Source: Kaistia dalseonensis
GTDB taxonomy: Bacteria; Pseudomonadota; Alphaproteobacteria; Rhizobiales; Kaistiaceae
Direction: 5' to 3'
Assembly: GCF_030814715.1 (NCBI RefSeq)
Contig: NZ_JAUSVO010000001.1
Coordinates: forward strand, 806,001-870,000
Length of the DNA: 64,000 bases
The notes beneath the pieces were generated by a model. The model was given only the letters and a program-made list of their open reading frames with translations. It was not told the DNA's origin and searched no databases. Positions 9,764 to 20,526 of this stretch are shown in pieces. Each line of letters starts with the position of its first letter. The stretch's first letter is position 1. A program made the position numbers and the translations under genes.

Positions 9764-10109
9764 TTCCGATACTCGCCCAGTACTTCCAAGCGTGTCCGCT
9801 CGCGGTAAGGAACGTATGACTTACCGTCACAATACACGCAAAAGGCGATATTGGAAATGTCGTGCGAGTATTGCTCGAATTGGTGCATTCGAGGGCGAGG
9901 AAAAACCGACACTCTATCGCGGCAAGTTCGGTTGCCTGACTTTATTCACGGCGTGCTTTCGGCCCGTTCATTCGGGCTGCGGGCCGCAACTTTGGATTGA
10001 GCGCGTCAGGGAGCGGCGTGGCCAATGCCTCGTCAGAACAGGCCGCCGAGCAAGAGGTCGCCAGTGTCCTGGCGATCGCAAATCACGTTTGGCCGAATGC
10101 AGCGCCCGG
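9764..10109. other. Intergenic stretch with no supported gene
   Basis: These 346 bases lie between the start of the DUF1194 gene and the end of the small minus-strand gene at 10110. The left part is visibly less GC-rich than its neighbours. Reading frames here have arginine-rich, shadow-like compositions and no convincing ribosome binding site. The region probably includes the promoter of the DUF1194 gene. Confidence 0.5.
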
Positions 10110-10325
10110 TCAGGCGCGCTGGCCCGCGACAGCGCGGGCGCGCTCTTCGAAGGGGGCATTCGGGAAGGCGTCGCGCAACGAGCGGAGCGCATCGGCGCCG
10201 GTGGTCGGCGCCATCAGTTCGAGCACACGACGCATCTGGGCAATCTGCAGGTCGAGCGCGGCCATGAAGCGGGGATCGTCCGCCGGAAGCGTCGCGACCT
10301 GGAACTCTCTCGGCACGGCCTGCAT
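10110..10325 (-). CDS. Small conserved-looking protein of unknown function
   Basis: Encodes 71 residues. Support comes from a consensus AAGGAGG (10332-10338 on the reverse strand) six bases before the ATG at 10325, and from a natural composition with an amphipathic helix (ALDLQIAQMRRVLELM). There is no membrane segment or signal peptide. The segment TLPADDPRFMAALDLQIAQM and a following DALRSLRDAFP suggest a small helical protein. I do not recognise a domain with known function. It stands alone, divergent from the allantoinase-like gene. Confidence 0.7.
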   Translation of the reverse strand: MQAVPREFQVATLPADDPRFMAALDLQIAQMRRVLELMAPTTGADALRSLRDAFPNAPFEERARAVAGQRA

Positions 10326-10517
10326 GTCTGTCCTCCTTGGACGGTTGGCAGCGCGTCGATGGCTACCAATCGATTAAAGTTTGATCCATGAAGGTTAACG
10401 TCGCGTAAATCGCGAGGGCGCGGCGTCATGTCGTTCGGCCGCTCTTGTCCGCGCGCCTGCTCTCTGATGCAGTAGCGGTTCATTCCGAAAACGACCTGCA
10501 TCCAGACAGAGAGCTTG

Positions 10518-11435
10518 ATGACGATGACGACCCCGTACCCGCGCGACCTGATCGGCTATGGCCGGAACACGCCCGATCCGAAATGGCCGGGCGGGGCCAA
10601 TGTCGCCGTGCAGTTCGTCGTCAATTACGAGGAAGGCGGCGAGAGCAACATCCTCGACGGCGACAAGGCGTCCGAATCGCTTCTCTCCGAGATCGTCGGC
10701 TCCCAGCCCTGGCCGGGTCAGCGCAATCTCAACATGGAATCGATCTATGAATATGGCTCCCGCGCCGGCTTCTGGCGGCTCTGGCGCCTGTTCGAAAGCC
10801 GCAAGATTCCGGTGACCTGCTACGGCGTGACACTCGCCATGGCGCGCAATCCGGACGCGGTTGCCGCCATGAAGGAAGCGGACTGGGAACTGGCGAGCCA
10901 CGGGCTGCGCTGGCTCGAATACAAGGACTTCCCGGAGGAGGAAGAGCGGCGCCACATCATGGAGGCGATCCGTCTTCACACCGAAATCGCCGGATCGCGT
11001 CCGCTGGGCTTCTACCAGGGCAAGCCCTCCGACAATACGCTGAAGATCCTGATGGAGGAGGGCGGTTTCCTCTATACCTCAGATAGTTATGCCGATGATC
11101 TCCCCTATTGGGTTGAAGGACCGAACGGGCCGCACCTGATCATCCCCTATACGCTCGAGGCGAATGACATGCGCTTTGCCACGCCGCAGGGCTTCAATTC
11201 GGGCGATCAGTTCTTCACCTATCTGAAAGACACCTTCGACGTCCTCTATCAGGAGGGCGAGGAGGGCTCGCCGAAGATGATGAGCGTCGGCCTGCATTGC
11301 CGTCTCGTTGGTCGCCCCGGACGCGCCGCGGCCCTTGCCCGCTTCGTCGACTATGTCGCGTCGAAGGAGAAGGTCTGGATCCCGCGCCGGATCGACATCG
11401 CCTGGCATTGGCACGCCCACCACAAGCCGGCGTGA
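10518..11435 (+). CDS. puuE: Allantoinase-like polysaccharide deacetylase (PuuE type)
   Basis: The 305-residue protein belongs to the NodB/polysaccharide deacetylase fold. It most resembles the cofactor-independent allantoinases (PuuE) that open allantoin to allantoate in purine catabolism. Typical features are the N-terminal PRDLIGYGRNTPDPKWPGGA, the NYEEGGE block, the SHGLRW motif near residue 136, and the C-terminal W-H-W-H-A-H. The ATG at 10518 is preferred to an in-frame TTG three bases earlier. An ATG at 10524 is also possible. No other purine-degradation gene is adjacent, so a related deacylase or deacetylase activity remains possible. Confidence 0.82.
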   Translation: MTMTTPYPRDLIGYGRNTPDPKWPGGANVAVQFVVNYEEGGESNILDGDKASESLLSEIVGSQPWPGQRNLNMESIYEYGSRAGFWRLWRLFESRKIPVTCYGVTLAMARNPDAVAAMKEADWELASHGLRWLEYKDFPEEEERRHIMEAIRLHTEIAGSRPLGFYQGKPSDNTLKILMEEGGFLYTSDSYADDLPYWVEGPNGPHLIIPYTLEANDMRFATPQGFNSGDQFFTYLKDTFDVLYQEGEEGSPKMMSVGLHCRLVGRPGRAAALARFVDYVASKEKVWIPRRIDIAWHWHAHHKPA

Positions 11436-11493
11436 ACAGGCTAATCGCAGCTTTCCTTGATTCGGCGGCAATCGGCTTGTACTTCCCTTGGTC

Positions 11494-13749
11494 ATGGGAA
11501 AAGCGCTGATTCCGCCGTCGGGCGGCGACATTGAGAGCATCAACCTTCGCGAGGCGCTCGAGGAGCGCTATCTCGCTTATGCGCTGTCGACGATCATGCA
11601 TCGGGCATTGCCCGATGCGCGCGACGGGCTGAAGCCGGTTCATCGCCGCATCCTCTATGCGATGCGGCAACTCCGGCTTGATCCGAATACGGGCTTCAAG
11701 AAGTCCGCCCGTGTCGTCGGCGACGTCATCGGCAAGTATCACCCGCATGGCGACCAGTCCGTCTATGATGCGCTGGTCCGCCTGGCGCAGGATTTCGCCG
11801 TTCGCTTTCCGCTCGTCGACGGGCAGGGCAATTTCGGCAACATAGACGGCGATGGCGCCGCCGCGATGCGCTACACCGAAGCGCGGATGACCGAGGTCGC
11901 GGCGCTGCTGCTCGAAGGCATCGACGAGAACGCCGTCGATTTCCGCGAGACCTATGACGGCGAAGAGCGCGAACCGATCGTGCTCCCCGGCAATTTCCCG
12001 AACCTGCTCGCCAATGGTTCTTCCGGCATTGCCGTCGGCATGGCGACCTCGATCCCGCCGCATAATGTGGCGGAGATCTGCGACGCGGCGCTTCTTTTGA
12101 TCAAGCAGCCCGATGCGCCGGTCGAGGAACTGGTCAAGCACATTCAGGGCCCGGACTTCCCGACTGGCGGACTGATCGTCGAGAGCCGTTCGTCCATTCT
12201 CGAATCCTACCGGACGGGCAGGGGCGGTTTCCGCGTCCGCGCGCGCTGGCATGTCGAGGATCAGGGCCGCGGCACCTATCTGATCGTCGTGACCGAGATC
12301 CCGTATCAGGTGCAGAAATCGCGCCTGATCGAGAAACTGGCCGAACTGGTCCAGACGCGCCGCGTACCCTTGCTCGCCGATGTCCGCGACGAATCCACCG
12401 AGGATGTCCGCATCGTGCTGGAGCCGCGTGCGCGCACCGTCGATGCGGCGCTGCTCATGGAATCGCTCTTCAAGATGAGCGATCTGGAAAGCCGCATCTC
12501 GCTCAACATGAACGTCCTCTCCAAGGGCGTCGTGCCGAAGGTGATGAGCCTTGGCGAGGTGCTGCGCGAATGGCTCGACCATCGGCGCGAAGTCCTGCTG
12601 CGCCGTTCCGAGTTCCGCCTGGATCAGATCCGCCGCCGGCTGGAGATCCTCGGCGGCTACATCATCGCTTATCTCAATCTCGACGAGGTGATCCGGATCA
12701 TCCGCGAGGAGGATGAGCCGAAGGCCGAACTGATGCGGACCTTCGAGCTCACCGACGTGCAGGCCGAGGCGATCCTCAACATGAGGCTGCGCTCCCTGCG
12801 CAAGCTCGAGGAGATGGAGCTTCGCCGCGAGCATGCGAACCTCTCCGAGGAGATGGCGCAGATCGAGGCGTTGCTCGCATCCGAGCCGAAACAATGGCAG
12901 ACCATCGCCTGGCAGATCGGCGAGATCCGCAAGACGTTCGGCCCGGAGACACCGCTCGGCAAGCGCCGCTCGGGCTTTGCCGACGCGCCCGAGCACGACG
13001 TGGCCGATATCCAGCAATCGATGATCGAGCGCGAGCCGATCACCGTGATCGTCTCGGAGAAGGGCTGGATTCGTGCGCTGAAGGGCCATGTCAGCGATTT
13101 CGCTACGCTGACGTTCAAGACCGACGACCAGCTCAAGATCGCGCTCCACGCGGAGACGACGGACAAGCTGCTGGTGTTCTCGACCGGCGGCAAGTTCTAC
13201 ACGCTCGGCGCCGACAAGCTGCCGGGCGGCCGCGGCCATGGCGAGCCGATCCGCCTGATGGTCGACATGGAAAACGACCAGGACATCGTCACGGTCTTCG
13301 TGCACAAGCCCGGCCGCAAGCTGCTGCTCGCTTCCACCGAGGGGCGTGGCTTCGTCGTGCCCGAGACCGAGGTGATCGCCAATACGCGCAAGGGCAAGCA
13401 GGTCCTGAACGTCGACGGCACCGAGGAAGCGAAGCTCTGCGTCGAGGCCGCGGGCGATCTGGTCGCCGTCATCGGCGAGAACCGCAAATTCCTGATCTTC
13501 CCGCTCGAGCAGATCCCGGAAATGACGCGCGGCAAGGGTGTTCGCCTCCAGCGCTACAAGGATGGCGGCCCGGCCGACATTCGCGTCTTCACGCGGGCGG
13601 ACGGCCTGACATGGGTCGATTCGTCGGGCCGCAACTACACGCGCACAGCGGAAGAGTTGAAGGACTTCATCGCCGAGCGCGGCCAGGCAGGCCGCCTGCC
13701 GCCGGATCGTTTCCCGAAGTCCAACAGCTTCGGCACGCCGCCGCTCTGA
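11494..13749 (+). CDS. parC: DNA topoisomerase IV subunit A
   Basis: The 751-residue DNA-cutting subunit of topoisomerase IV, which decatenates daughter chromosomes with ParE. The catalytic tyrosine is Tyr127 in AMRYTEARM. The quinolone-contact loop reads [12 protein letters not shown], so Gln88 stands where E. coli ParC has Ser80, while an acidic Asp92 is kept. The C-terminal beta-pinwheel lacks the canonical GyrA box and instead has [12 protein letters not shown], which separates it from gyrA at 35.3 kb. The ATG at 11494 is chosen over a TTG at 11488. The gene for the P-loop protein follows after six bases. parE is not in the window. Confidence 0.95.
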   Translation: MGKALIPPSGGDIESINLREALEERYLAYALSTIMHRALPDARDGLKPVHRRILYAMRQLRLDPNTGFKKSARVVGDVIGKYHPHGDQSVYDALVRLAQDFAVRFPLVDGQGNFGNIDGDGAAAMRYTEARMTEVAALLLEGIDENAVDFRETYDGEEREPIVLPGNFPNLLANGSSGIAVGMATSIPPHNVAEICDAALLLIKQPDAPVEELVKHIQGPDFPTGGLIVESRSSILESYRTGRGGFRVRARWHVEDQGRGTYLIVVTEIPYQVQKSRLIEKLAELVQTRRVPLLADVRDESTEDVRIVLEPRARTVDAALLMESLFKMSDLESRISLNMNVLSKGVVPKVMSLGEVLREWLDHRREVLLRRSEFRLDQIRRRLEILGGYIIAYLNLDEVIRIIREEDEPKAELMRTFELTDVQAEAILNMRLRSLRKLEEMELRREHANLSEEMAQIEALLASEPKQWQTIAWQIGEIRKTFGPETPLGKRRSGFADAPEHDVADIQQSMIEREPITVIVSEKGWIRALKGHVSDFATLTFKTDDQLKIALHAETTDKLLVFSTGGKFYTLGADKLPGGRGHGEPIRLMVDMENDQDIVTVFVHKPGRKLLLASTEGRGFVVPETEVIANTRKGKQVLNVDGTEEAKLCVEAAGDLVAVIGENRKFLIFPLEQIPEMTRGKGVRLQRYKDGGPADIRVFTRADGLTWVDSSGRNYTRTAEELKDFIAERGQAGRLPPDRFPKSNSFGTPPL

Positions 13750-13755
13750 ATCTCG

Positions 13756-14286
13756 ATGGGCGTCAGGAACTATCTGATCGAGGGTGTTTCCGGGTCCGGC
13801 AAGACATCGGTTGCATCAGAACTGCAACGGCGCGGCCATCATGTCGTCCATGGCGACCGCGAACTGGCCTATCAGGGCGATCCGGAAACGGGCGAGCCGC
13901 TCAGTTCTGCCGCGCGTGACGGATCAGGCGGCGATGTCGCCTTCGAACACAGGCATCATATTTGGGATGTCGACAAGGTCCGGTCGCTGGTTGCGGATCA
14001 GAGCCATCCGATCACGTTCTTCTGCGGTGGCTCCCGGAACTTCCATCGCTTCATCGGCTGGTTCGACGATGTCTTCGTCCTCAGCATTGACCCCGACACA
14101 TTGGAAAGCCGGCTGGCCGACCGACCGCATGATGAGTTTGGCGGCACGCCGGAGCAGCGAGCATTCATCCGGCTGTTGCACGGGGCGCAGGACAACGTGC
14201 CGGCAACTGCGACGGCCATCGACGCGACCGCCCCGCTGATGAGCGTCGTCGATGACATCCTCTCAAGGTGTCGGCGTGGCCTGTGA
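13756..14286 (+). CDS. Small P-loop ATP-binding protein, kinase-like
   Basis: Encodes 176 residues with a Walker A loop GVSGSGKTS at about residues 10-18. The following layout is typical of small nucleoside or shikimate kinase-like P-loop proteins (AAA_18/AAA_33). A second strand V-H-G-D-R-E-L-A lies near residue 30, and a central FFCGGSRN and an LSIDPDTLESRLADRP lid-like segment follow. The substrate is not evident. It starts six bases after parC and is probably co-transcribed, but nothing links it to topoisomerase function. Confidence 0.75.
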   Translation: MGVRNYLIEGVSGSGKTSVASELQRRGHHVVHGDRELAYQGDPETGEPLSSAARDGSGGDVAFEHRHHIWDVDKVRSLVADQSHPITFFCGGSRNFHRFIGWFDDVFVLSIDPDTLESRLADRPHDEFGGTPEQRAFIRLLHGAQDNVPATATAIDATAPLMSVVDDILSRCRRGL

Positions 14287-14417
14287 CGAATAGCCGGCGA
14301 GGGTTTTGCTGGCATCGGCAGGGTGGTGCCTGACCGGCCCGATCCGCCGGCTGTTTCAACACCCGTAATCACGCTGCGCGGGGAGTCGTCGCAGAGACCA
14401 ATCCGAGCCTGATATTT

Positions 14418-15164
14418 TCAGGGCATCGGTTCCCAGCCCCGGGCGCCGAGATGCTCCTGCGGCTGGAAGCGCGCCTTGTAGCCCATCTTGCGCGAGCCGT
14501 TCACCCAATAGCCGAGATAGACATAGGGCAGGCCCATCTTCCGGGCGCGGGTGATGTGATCGAGGATCATCATCGTGCCGAGCGAGCGATCGAGATAGTC
14601 CGGCTCGTAGAACGAATAGACCATCGACAGCCCGTCTGAGAGCAGATCGGTGAGGGCGGTCGCGATCAGCGGCCCGTCGCCCTGCCCCGTGATGGCTGAA
14701 TCCGGTCCGCGGAAGCGATACTCGACGAGCATGGTGTCGACATGCGTGTCCTCGACCATCATCGCATAGTCGAGCACCGTCATGTCGGCCATGCCGCCAT
14801 CGGAATGGCGCGCGTCGAGATAGGCGCGGAAAAGCGAATACTGCTCGGAGGTGGGGGCGGGATCGACCCGCGTGCCGACTAGGTCGCGGTTCTTCTCGAT
14901 GATGCGCCGGAAGCCCTTGGTGACGATGAAGCGCTCGACGGGAACGCGCACCGAGACGCAGGCCTTGCACGTCTCGCAGGCTGGCCGATAGGCGATGTTC
15001 TGGCTGCGCCGGAAGCCGCCCTGCGTCAGGATTTCATTGAGCGCCGAGGCGCGATCGCCAACGAGATGCGTGAAGACCTTTCGCTCCATCTGCCCCGGGA
15101 GATAGGGGCAGGGGGATGGCGCGGTCAGGAAGAACTGCGGCGTCTCGGTCGAATGCTGTGTCAT
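14418..15164 (-). CDS. bpt: Aspartate/glutamate leucyltransferase (Bpt)
   Basis: Bpt transfers leucine from Leu-tRNA to N-terminal Asp or Glu, marking proteins for ClpS/ClpAP degradation under the N-end rule. The 248-residue protein has the conserved N-terminal cysteines of the ATE/Bpt family: Cys19 in [16 protein letters not shown], and Cys63, Cys66 and Cys69 in [17 protein letters not shown]. The C-terminal GNAT-like half has [10 protein letters not shown] and [18 protein letters not shown]. The ATG at 15164 is preferred to a TTG one codon earlier. It lies downstream of the RDD gene on the same strand. Confidence 0.93.
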   Translation of the reverse strand: MTQHSTETPQFFLTAPSPCPYLPGQMERKVFTHLVGDRASALNEILTQGGFRRSQNIAYRPACETCKACVSVRVPVERFIVTKGFRRIIEKNRDLVGTRVDPAPTSEQYSLFRAYLDARHSDGGMADMTVLDYAMMVEDTHVDTMLVEYRFRGPDSAITGQGDGPLIATALTDLLSDGLSMVYSFYEPDYLDRSLGTMMILDHITRARKMGLPYVYLGYWVNGSRKMGYKARFQPQEHLGARGWEPMP

Positions 15165-15242
15165 CAATCCGCTGGTCGACAGGCCTCAACTCTTAGTCAG
15201 GTTAATAGCCCGCCGCCGATGTCGAAAGCGGAAATTGCATCC

Positions 15243-15743
15243 TCAGCGCCGCGTGCGGATCAAGGGATCGGCATTCATGATGACGGTGCCGAGCAGGATG
15301 TCGTGCAGCAGGCGCTTGCGATTGGAGAACAGGCCGACAATCAGCACCAGCGGCGTCAGGAAGGACAATGAGAACCAGAACAGCAATGCGTGCGCGGCGG
15401 CAATGATGAAGCCGATCCGCTCGCCCGACATGCTGCGGATCTGGAGGCCGGCGAGCCGCATGCCGGGCGTACCCGCGTTCGGGCCGCCCAGCGTCAAGGC
15501 CACATAGAGCACGGCAACGATCGCGAAGAGCGGCAGCGCAAAGAGGAACCAGCCAATGCCGAGCGTGACGACGCCCAGCGCGAAGATCACGACGGAAGCG
15601 AGCAGAAGGAACAGACCCACCAGTATGGCATCGACGATAAAGGCCAGAACCCGCTTCGAAAGCACGCCGCTGAACAGCTCCGGCTCGCGGAATGGATCGA
15701 ACGCGGCACCGTAGGCGCTATAGCTCACGTCATACTGCGTCAT
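15243..15743 (-). CDS. RDD family membrane protein
   Basis: A 166-residue inner-membrane protein with an RDD domain. The VLSKRVLAFIVDAILVG segment near residue 30 holds the R and D signature residues of the first helix, followed by a second long hydrophobic stretch (about 55-85) and a third (about 110-140). The family function is unclear, and some members act as sodium/proton antiporters. The ATG at 15743 is chosen because upstream residues look unlike protein. RDD beside bpt is an order I recall from other Rhizobiales, which would suggest co-transcription. Confidence 0.85.
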   Translation of the reverse strand: MTQYDVSYSAYGAAFDPFREPELFSGVLSKRVLAFIVDAILVGLFLLLASVVIFALGVVTLGIGWFLFALPLFAIVAVLYVALTLGGPNAGTPGMRLAGLQIRSMSGERIGFIIAAAHALLFWFSLSFLTPLVLIVGLFSNRKRLLHDILLGTVIMNADPLIRTRR

Positions 15744-15859
15744 CGTCGAATTACCCCTGCACGCTGCTGGTTCGGCGCGCGTGCGAACCGCCCATCTCAC
15801 TGCTCTCAGAAATGTGAGCAGCGGCCGTTCATTTCAAGAACTTTCGCCAGCATCGGGGC

Positions 15860-17092
15860 TCAGGGGGCCTCGAGGCGGTGGACGATATAGCCGCGCTCCG
15901 CCAGTGCCGCCTCGATTTCACGGCCGTGGTCGGGTCCGTGGGTCTCAATCGTGATGTCGACGCTGGCGCCCTTGGCCGGCACGCTGAGAAGCCGGCGGTG
16001 GTGCAGGACCTCGAGAATATTGCCGCCGCCACGGCCGATGATGGTGGCGATGTCGGCCAATATGCCTGGCCGGTCGGGGATGCTCAGGCGGAAGGAGATG
16101 ATCCGCTCGGCGCGGGCGAGTTCGCGCACCATGATCGAGGCCGCGATGCGCGGGTCAATATTGCCACCGGAGAGGACGAGGCCGACGCGTTGGCCAGCGA
16201 AACGCTCGGGGAAGGCGAGCAGCGCCGCGAGGCCGGCTGCGCCCGCGCCCTCCGCCATGGTCTTCTGCAGTGTCAGATAGGCGTTGACCGCACGCTCGAT
16301 GGCGCTCTCGGGCACGAGGAGCACGTCGTCGACATAGCGCCGCGCAATCTCCAGCGTCAGGCGGCCGACATTCTTGACCGCGATGCCTTCGGCGAGCGTA
16401 TTGCCGCCGCATTCCTCGACCCGGCCGTCGAGAGCGGCGCGCATGGATGGATAAAGCTCCGTCTCGACGCCGATGACCTTGGTCCGGGGCGAAAGCGCCT
16501 TGGTCGCGATCGCCATGCCGCCGATCAGGCCGCCGCCGCCGATGGGCACGACGAGAACATCGAGCGGCGGACCGGCCTCGATCATTTCCAGCGCGATCGT
16601 GCCCTGGCCGCGAATGACATGCGGATCGTCATAGGGGTGGACCCAGATCGCGCCGGTCGTCTCCCCGATCTCGTTCGCGATCGCCTGCGATTCCGCCAGT
16701 GTCTCGCCCTCGACCACGACCCTGGCGCCGAATGAGCGCGTCGCCTCGATCTTCACGAAGGGTGTGGACCGCGGCATGACGATCGTGGCGGGGATCTTCA
16801 GCCGCTCGGCATGATAGGCGACGGCCTGCGCGTGATTGCCAGCCGACATGGCGACGACGCCATGGCGCCGTTCATCCGCGCTCAGCGAGAGCAGCTTCAC
16901 CAGCGCGCCACGCTCCTTGAAGGAGGAGGTGACCTGAAGGTTTTCGTATTTCACCGTGACCGTCGCGCCGGTCAGCTGCGAGAGGCGCGGCGCTGGCAGG
17001 AGCGGGGTCTTCAACACCTCGCCCTCGATCAGCCGCGCGGCATCGCGTATGTCGTCGATCGTCGGAAGGGGCGGCAAGGCCGTTTCGTTCAT
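15860..17092 (-). CDS. ilvA: Threonine ammonia-lyase with ACT domain
   Basis: A PLP enzyme of 410 residues that deaminates threonine to 2-oxobutyrate and ammonia. The PLP-binding lysine is Lys59 in TSSFKERGA. The glycine loop IGGGGLIGG lies near residue 187, and LSGGNIDPR marks the end of the catalytic domain. An ACT-type domain (about 330-405) holds IPDRPGILADIATIIGRGGGN. One short ACT domain places it with TdcB-like or single-ACT enzymes rather than the two-domain E. coli IlvA. A biosynthetic or a catabolic role both remain possible. It starts 15 bases after the LivH-type permease, with GGAG as ribosome binding site. Confidence 0.9.
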   Translation of the reverse strand: MNETALPPLPTIDDIRDAARLIEGEVLKTPLLPAPRLSQLTGATVTVKYENLQVTSSFKERGALVKLLSLSADERRHGVVAMSAGNHAQAVAYHAERLKIPATIVMPRSTPFVKIEATRSFGARVVVEGETLAESQAIANEIGETTGAIWVHPYDDPHVIRGQGTIALEMIEAGPPLDVLVVPIGGGGLIGGMAIATKALSPRTKVIGVETELYPSMRAALDGRVEECGGNTLAEGIAVKNVGRLTLEIARRYVDDVLLVPESAIERAVNAYLTLQKTMAEGAGAAGLAALLAFPERFAGQRVGLVLSGGNIDPRIAASIMVRELARAERIISFRLSIPDRPGILADIATIIGRGGGNILEVLHHRRLLSVPAKGASVDITIETHGPDHGREIEAALAERGYIVHRLEAP

Positions 17093-17107
17093 TGCAATCT
17101 CCAGACG

Positions 17108-18484
17108 TCACGACAGGCGGATGATCCGGCCTTCCTCGATTGTGCGGCCACGGCCGAGCAGGCCGTTCGGCCGCAACAGGAACAGGATCGTGATGACGCC
17201 GAGTACCACGATATCGCGCTGGCTCGCGTCGAAATAGGCCGACCAGCCCGTTTCCAGCACGGCGATCAGGATCGCGCCGAGAATTGCGCCCATGAGCGAC
17301 CCGGCGCCGCCGACTAGGCTCGCGAGCAGCGCCTTCAGTCCGATCATCAAGCCCATCGTGTAGGTCATGCCGCCATAGCTGAGCGCCAGCACCGCGCCGG
17401 CGAGCCCGGCCAGGGCGGAGGCGAGGACGAAGGTCAAGCCCGTGACGGCGACCGGATCGACGCCGGAGAGACGCGCCATCAGAGCGTCATCGGCGACGGC
17501 GCGCCAGGCGCGGCCGAAGGCGGAGCGCTTCATGAGGATCAGCACGGCCGGCAGGATCAGCGCGGCGCCGAGAATGATCAGGAGGCGCATCTCGGTCACC
17601 ATGACCGGAAAGGGGCCGCCCGCGAGGGTAATCGGCGTTCCGAGGATTGGCTGGAGCCAGATGTCGCGCGACCCTTGGCTGAGGCGCAGGCCCTCGGAAA
17701 GCGCGAGCGCCAGTCCGAACGTCGCCACGATGAACGGCCGGCTGGGCGCGGCAGCCAGCGGCAACACAACGGCACGGCCGACAAACCAGCCCCAGAGTGC
17801 TGCCAGCGAAAGCGCGACGACAAGTGCCATGCCGAGCGCCAGCCCTAGCCCGGGCAGCCGTGCGCCAATGGCCGTCTCAATCCCGAAGATCGCCCCGAAG
17901 GCGCCGATCATCGCGATCTCGCCAAACGCCATGTTGATGCGGCCGATCAGCCCGTAGATCAGAGCATAGGCCAGCGCGAGCGGGGCATAGAGCGCGGCGA
18001 TGTTCAGCGTATTGGTGAGCTGCTGCAAAGCGAACCCGACCGACTTCGGCAGATCCAGGGGAAGGATTGCCGCGTTTGGCGGGGTCCAATCGGTTTCCCG
18101 GACGGCGGCGGCGACTGCGCCGGGCTCGTCGATGAACCAGCGTTTCAGCAGGAAGAACCGGCGATCCGGCATCATGCCGTCATAGCCGCGAACGGCGGCA
18201 AGATCGGTTCGGCCGGCTTCGAGCGGTCCGCCCGAGAAGCCGCAATCGACGAAGAATCGCGGGCCGCCGTCGCCGGCCGTGAAGAGAACACGCAAGGCGT
18301 GGGCAACGCCCGACAGCGGCTCGACTGAGTCGATCGAAACGCGAGCACCTTCCGGCGCTATGGCGGTCGCGACAGCCACGCAGATTTGCGCCTGATCGCG
18401 GTCGATGCGGCTGCAGCCCGAAAGCAACAGGCCGAGGCAGAGCGCAAGCCCTGCCGCGAGGACGGATCGGGCCCGGACGTTCAT
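17108..18484 (-). CDS. LivH-type ABC permease with N-terminal lipoprotein-like extension
   Basis: The C-terminal 290 or so residues (from about 160) are a branched-chain amino acid permease of the LivH type with about eight hydrophobic helices and the LALAYALIYGLIGRINMAFGE entry block. The first 155 residues are unusual. They start with a lipoprotein signal peptide with lipobox LLSGC (Cys24), followed by a soluble domain with paired cysteines (VDCGF). This would place a domain in the periplasm before the membrane part. No LivM, LivF, LivG or LivK gene is adjacent. The gene sits 25 bases after hemB and 15 before ilvA, so it is probably co-transcribed with them. Confidence 0.85.
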   Translation of the reverse strand: MNVRARSVLAAGLALCLGLLLSGCSRIDRDQAQICVAVATAIAPEGARVSIDSVEPLSGVAHALRVLFTAGDGGPRFFVDCGFSGGPLEAGRTDLAAVRGYDGMMPDRRFFLLKRWFIDEPGAVAAAVRETDWTPPNAAILPLDLPKSVGFALQQLTNTLNIAALYAPLALAYALIYGLIGRINMAFGEIAMIGAFGAIFGIETAIGARLPGLGLALGMALVVALSLAALWGWFVGRAVVLPLAAAPSRPFIVATFGLALALSEGLRLSQGSRDIWLQPILGTPITLAGGPFPVMVTEMRLLIILGAALILPAVLILMKRSAFGRAWRAVADDALMARLSGVDPVAVTGLTFVLASALAGLAGAVLALSYGGMTYTMGLMIGLKALLASLVGGAGSLMGAILGAILIAVLETGWSAYFDASQRDIVVLGVITILFLLRPNGLLGRGRTIEEGRIIRLS

Positions 18485-18509
18485 GCTGCGCGGGCCATGA
18501 GGACGTGGC

Positions 18510-19562
<1,053 letters not shown>

Positions 19563-19767
19563 TTAGCACCAGCTTTTGTCATGGCAAGCGCCGTGCTGTC
19601 GCGGCGTCCGCACCTTGTTGGCGGAAGCACCTGTCCATGATCCGAAACATGGGGCGGTTAGGGTTTGCAAATCGCCCGCCAACCCTCGATCCTCATATCT
19701 AGGCTCATCGCGATGGGCTGCCACAGTGCACCCACATGCATCGCTATCCGGGGATCGAGGCTGATTG

Positions 19768-20475
19768 ATGAATTCGGGAACGCCTCGGGCATGGACCACC
19801 TACAATGCCGCGCAGGATATTGCGCGTCGCGTGCTGGTCGATATCGGACAGTACATCGTGCCCGGCGCCTCGGAGCGCACGCTGCATGAAGCCTGTCACC
19901 GATTGATGCTGGAGGCGGGCGCATCGGGCTATTGGGGCAATACGCCGGCCATCGTCCTTTCGGGCGACCGGCTGCGCCTGTCCGTGTTCGATTCGAGCTA
20001 TGCGCCCTCCGCCACGCCATTCGCGGAAGACGAGACCGTCACCATCGATGTCGGACCGCGCATTGGCGACTGTTTCGGCGACAGCGCGAGGACCTATTTC
20101 CTGCGGGGCGGCCAACTCGTGACCGCCGATGAAGCTGGCGCCGAGGCGGCAGCGGCCATGGCTCTGGAGCAGGCGCTGCATGCGGCGCTCATCGAGAGCG
20201 CGCATCCGGAAATGACCTTTCGCGACGCTTATCTTGCAGCAGAATCGACGGTGCGCGCGGCGGGCTTCGAGAATCTCGACCTGCTCTCCAATTACGGCCA
20301 CAGCATCGAGACCTCGGTCTCGGCATTCATCTCGATCGATGAAGCAAACCAGCGCCCGCTCGGCAGCGTCGACTATTTCACCTTCGAGCCGCACATTGCG
20401 CGACCGGGCAGCCCGCTCGCCGTCAAGCATGAGGAAATGTACTGCTTCGTCGGTGGACGCCTGACGGTGGTCTGA
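19768..20475 (+). CDS. M24 family metallopeptidase-like protein
   Basis: A 235-residue pita-bread protein related to methionine aminopeptidase and Xaa-Pro peptidase. The five dinuclear metal ligands appear in order: Asp in TIDVGPR, Asp in GDSARTYF, His in NYGHSIE, Glu in FTFEPH, and Glu in KHEEMY. The catalytic centre therefore looks intact. Length and the lack of an N-terminal creatinase domain suggest an aminopeptidase-like enzyme, but the exact substrate is unknown. The ATG at 19768 is chosen over a TTG one codon upstream. It is divergent from hemB, sharing a 235-base promoter region. Confidence 0.8.
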   Translation: MNSGTPRAWTTYNAAQDIARRVLVDIGQYIVPGASERTLHEACHRLMLEAGASGYWGNTPAIVLSGDRLRLSVFDSSYAPSATPFAEDETVTIDVGPRIGDCFGDSARTYFLRGGQLVTADEAGAEAAAAMALEQALHAALIESAHPEMTFRDAYLAAESTVRAAGFENLDLLSNYGHSIETSVSAFISIDEANQRPLGSVDYFTFEPHIARPGSPLAVKHEEMYCFVGGRLTVV

Positions 20476-20480
20476 CCCAT

Positions 20481-20512
20481 CAGGCGATCGGATCGTTGGG
20501 TCCGACCGCCTG
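20481..20512. terminator. Possible bidirectional stem-loop between convergent genes
   Basis: An inverted repeat pairs 20481-20492 with 20501-20512 (one A-C mismatch in a 12-base arm). It lies between the stop of the M24 gene and the stop of the CorC-like gene. There is no clear run of T on either side, so its role as a terminator is only likely by position. Confidence 0.45.
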
Positions 20513-20526
20513 TGTCAGGGCTTGGC

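Noticed and set aside
9744-10391. Long plus-strand frame upstream of the allantoinase-like gene
   Set aside because: It overlaps the better-supported small minus-strand gene and has no domain. Its composition looks like noise.
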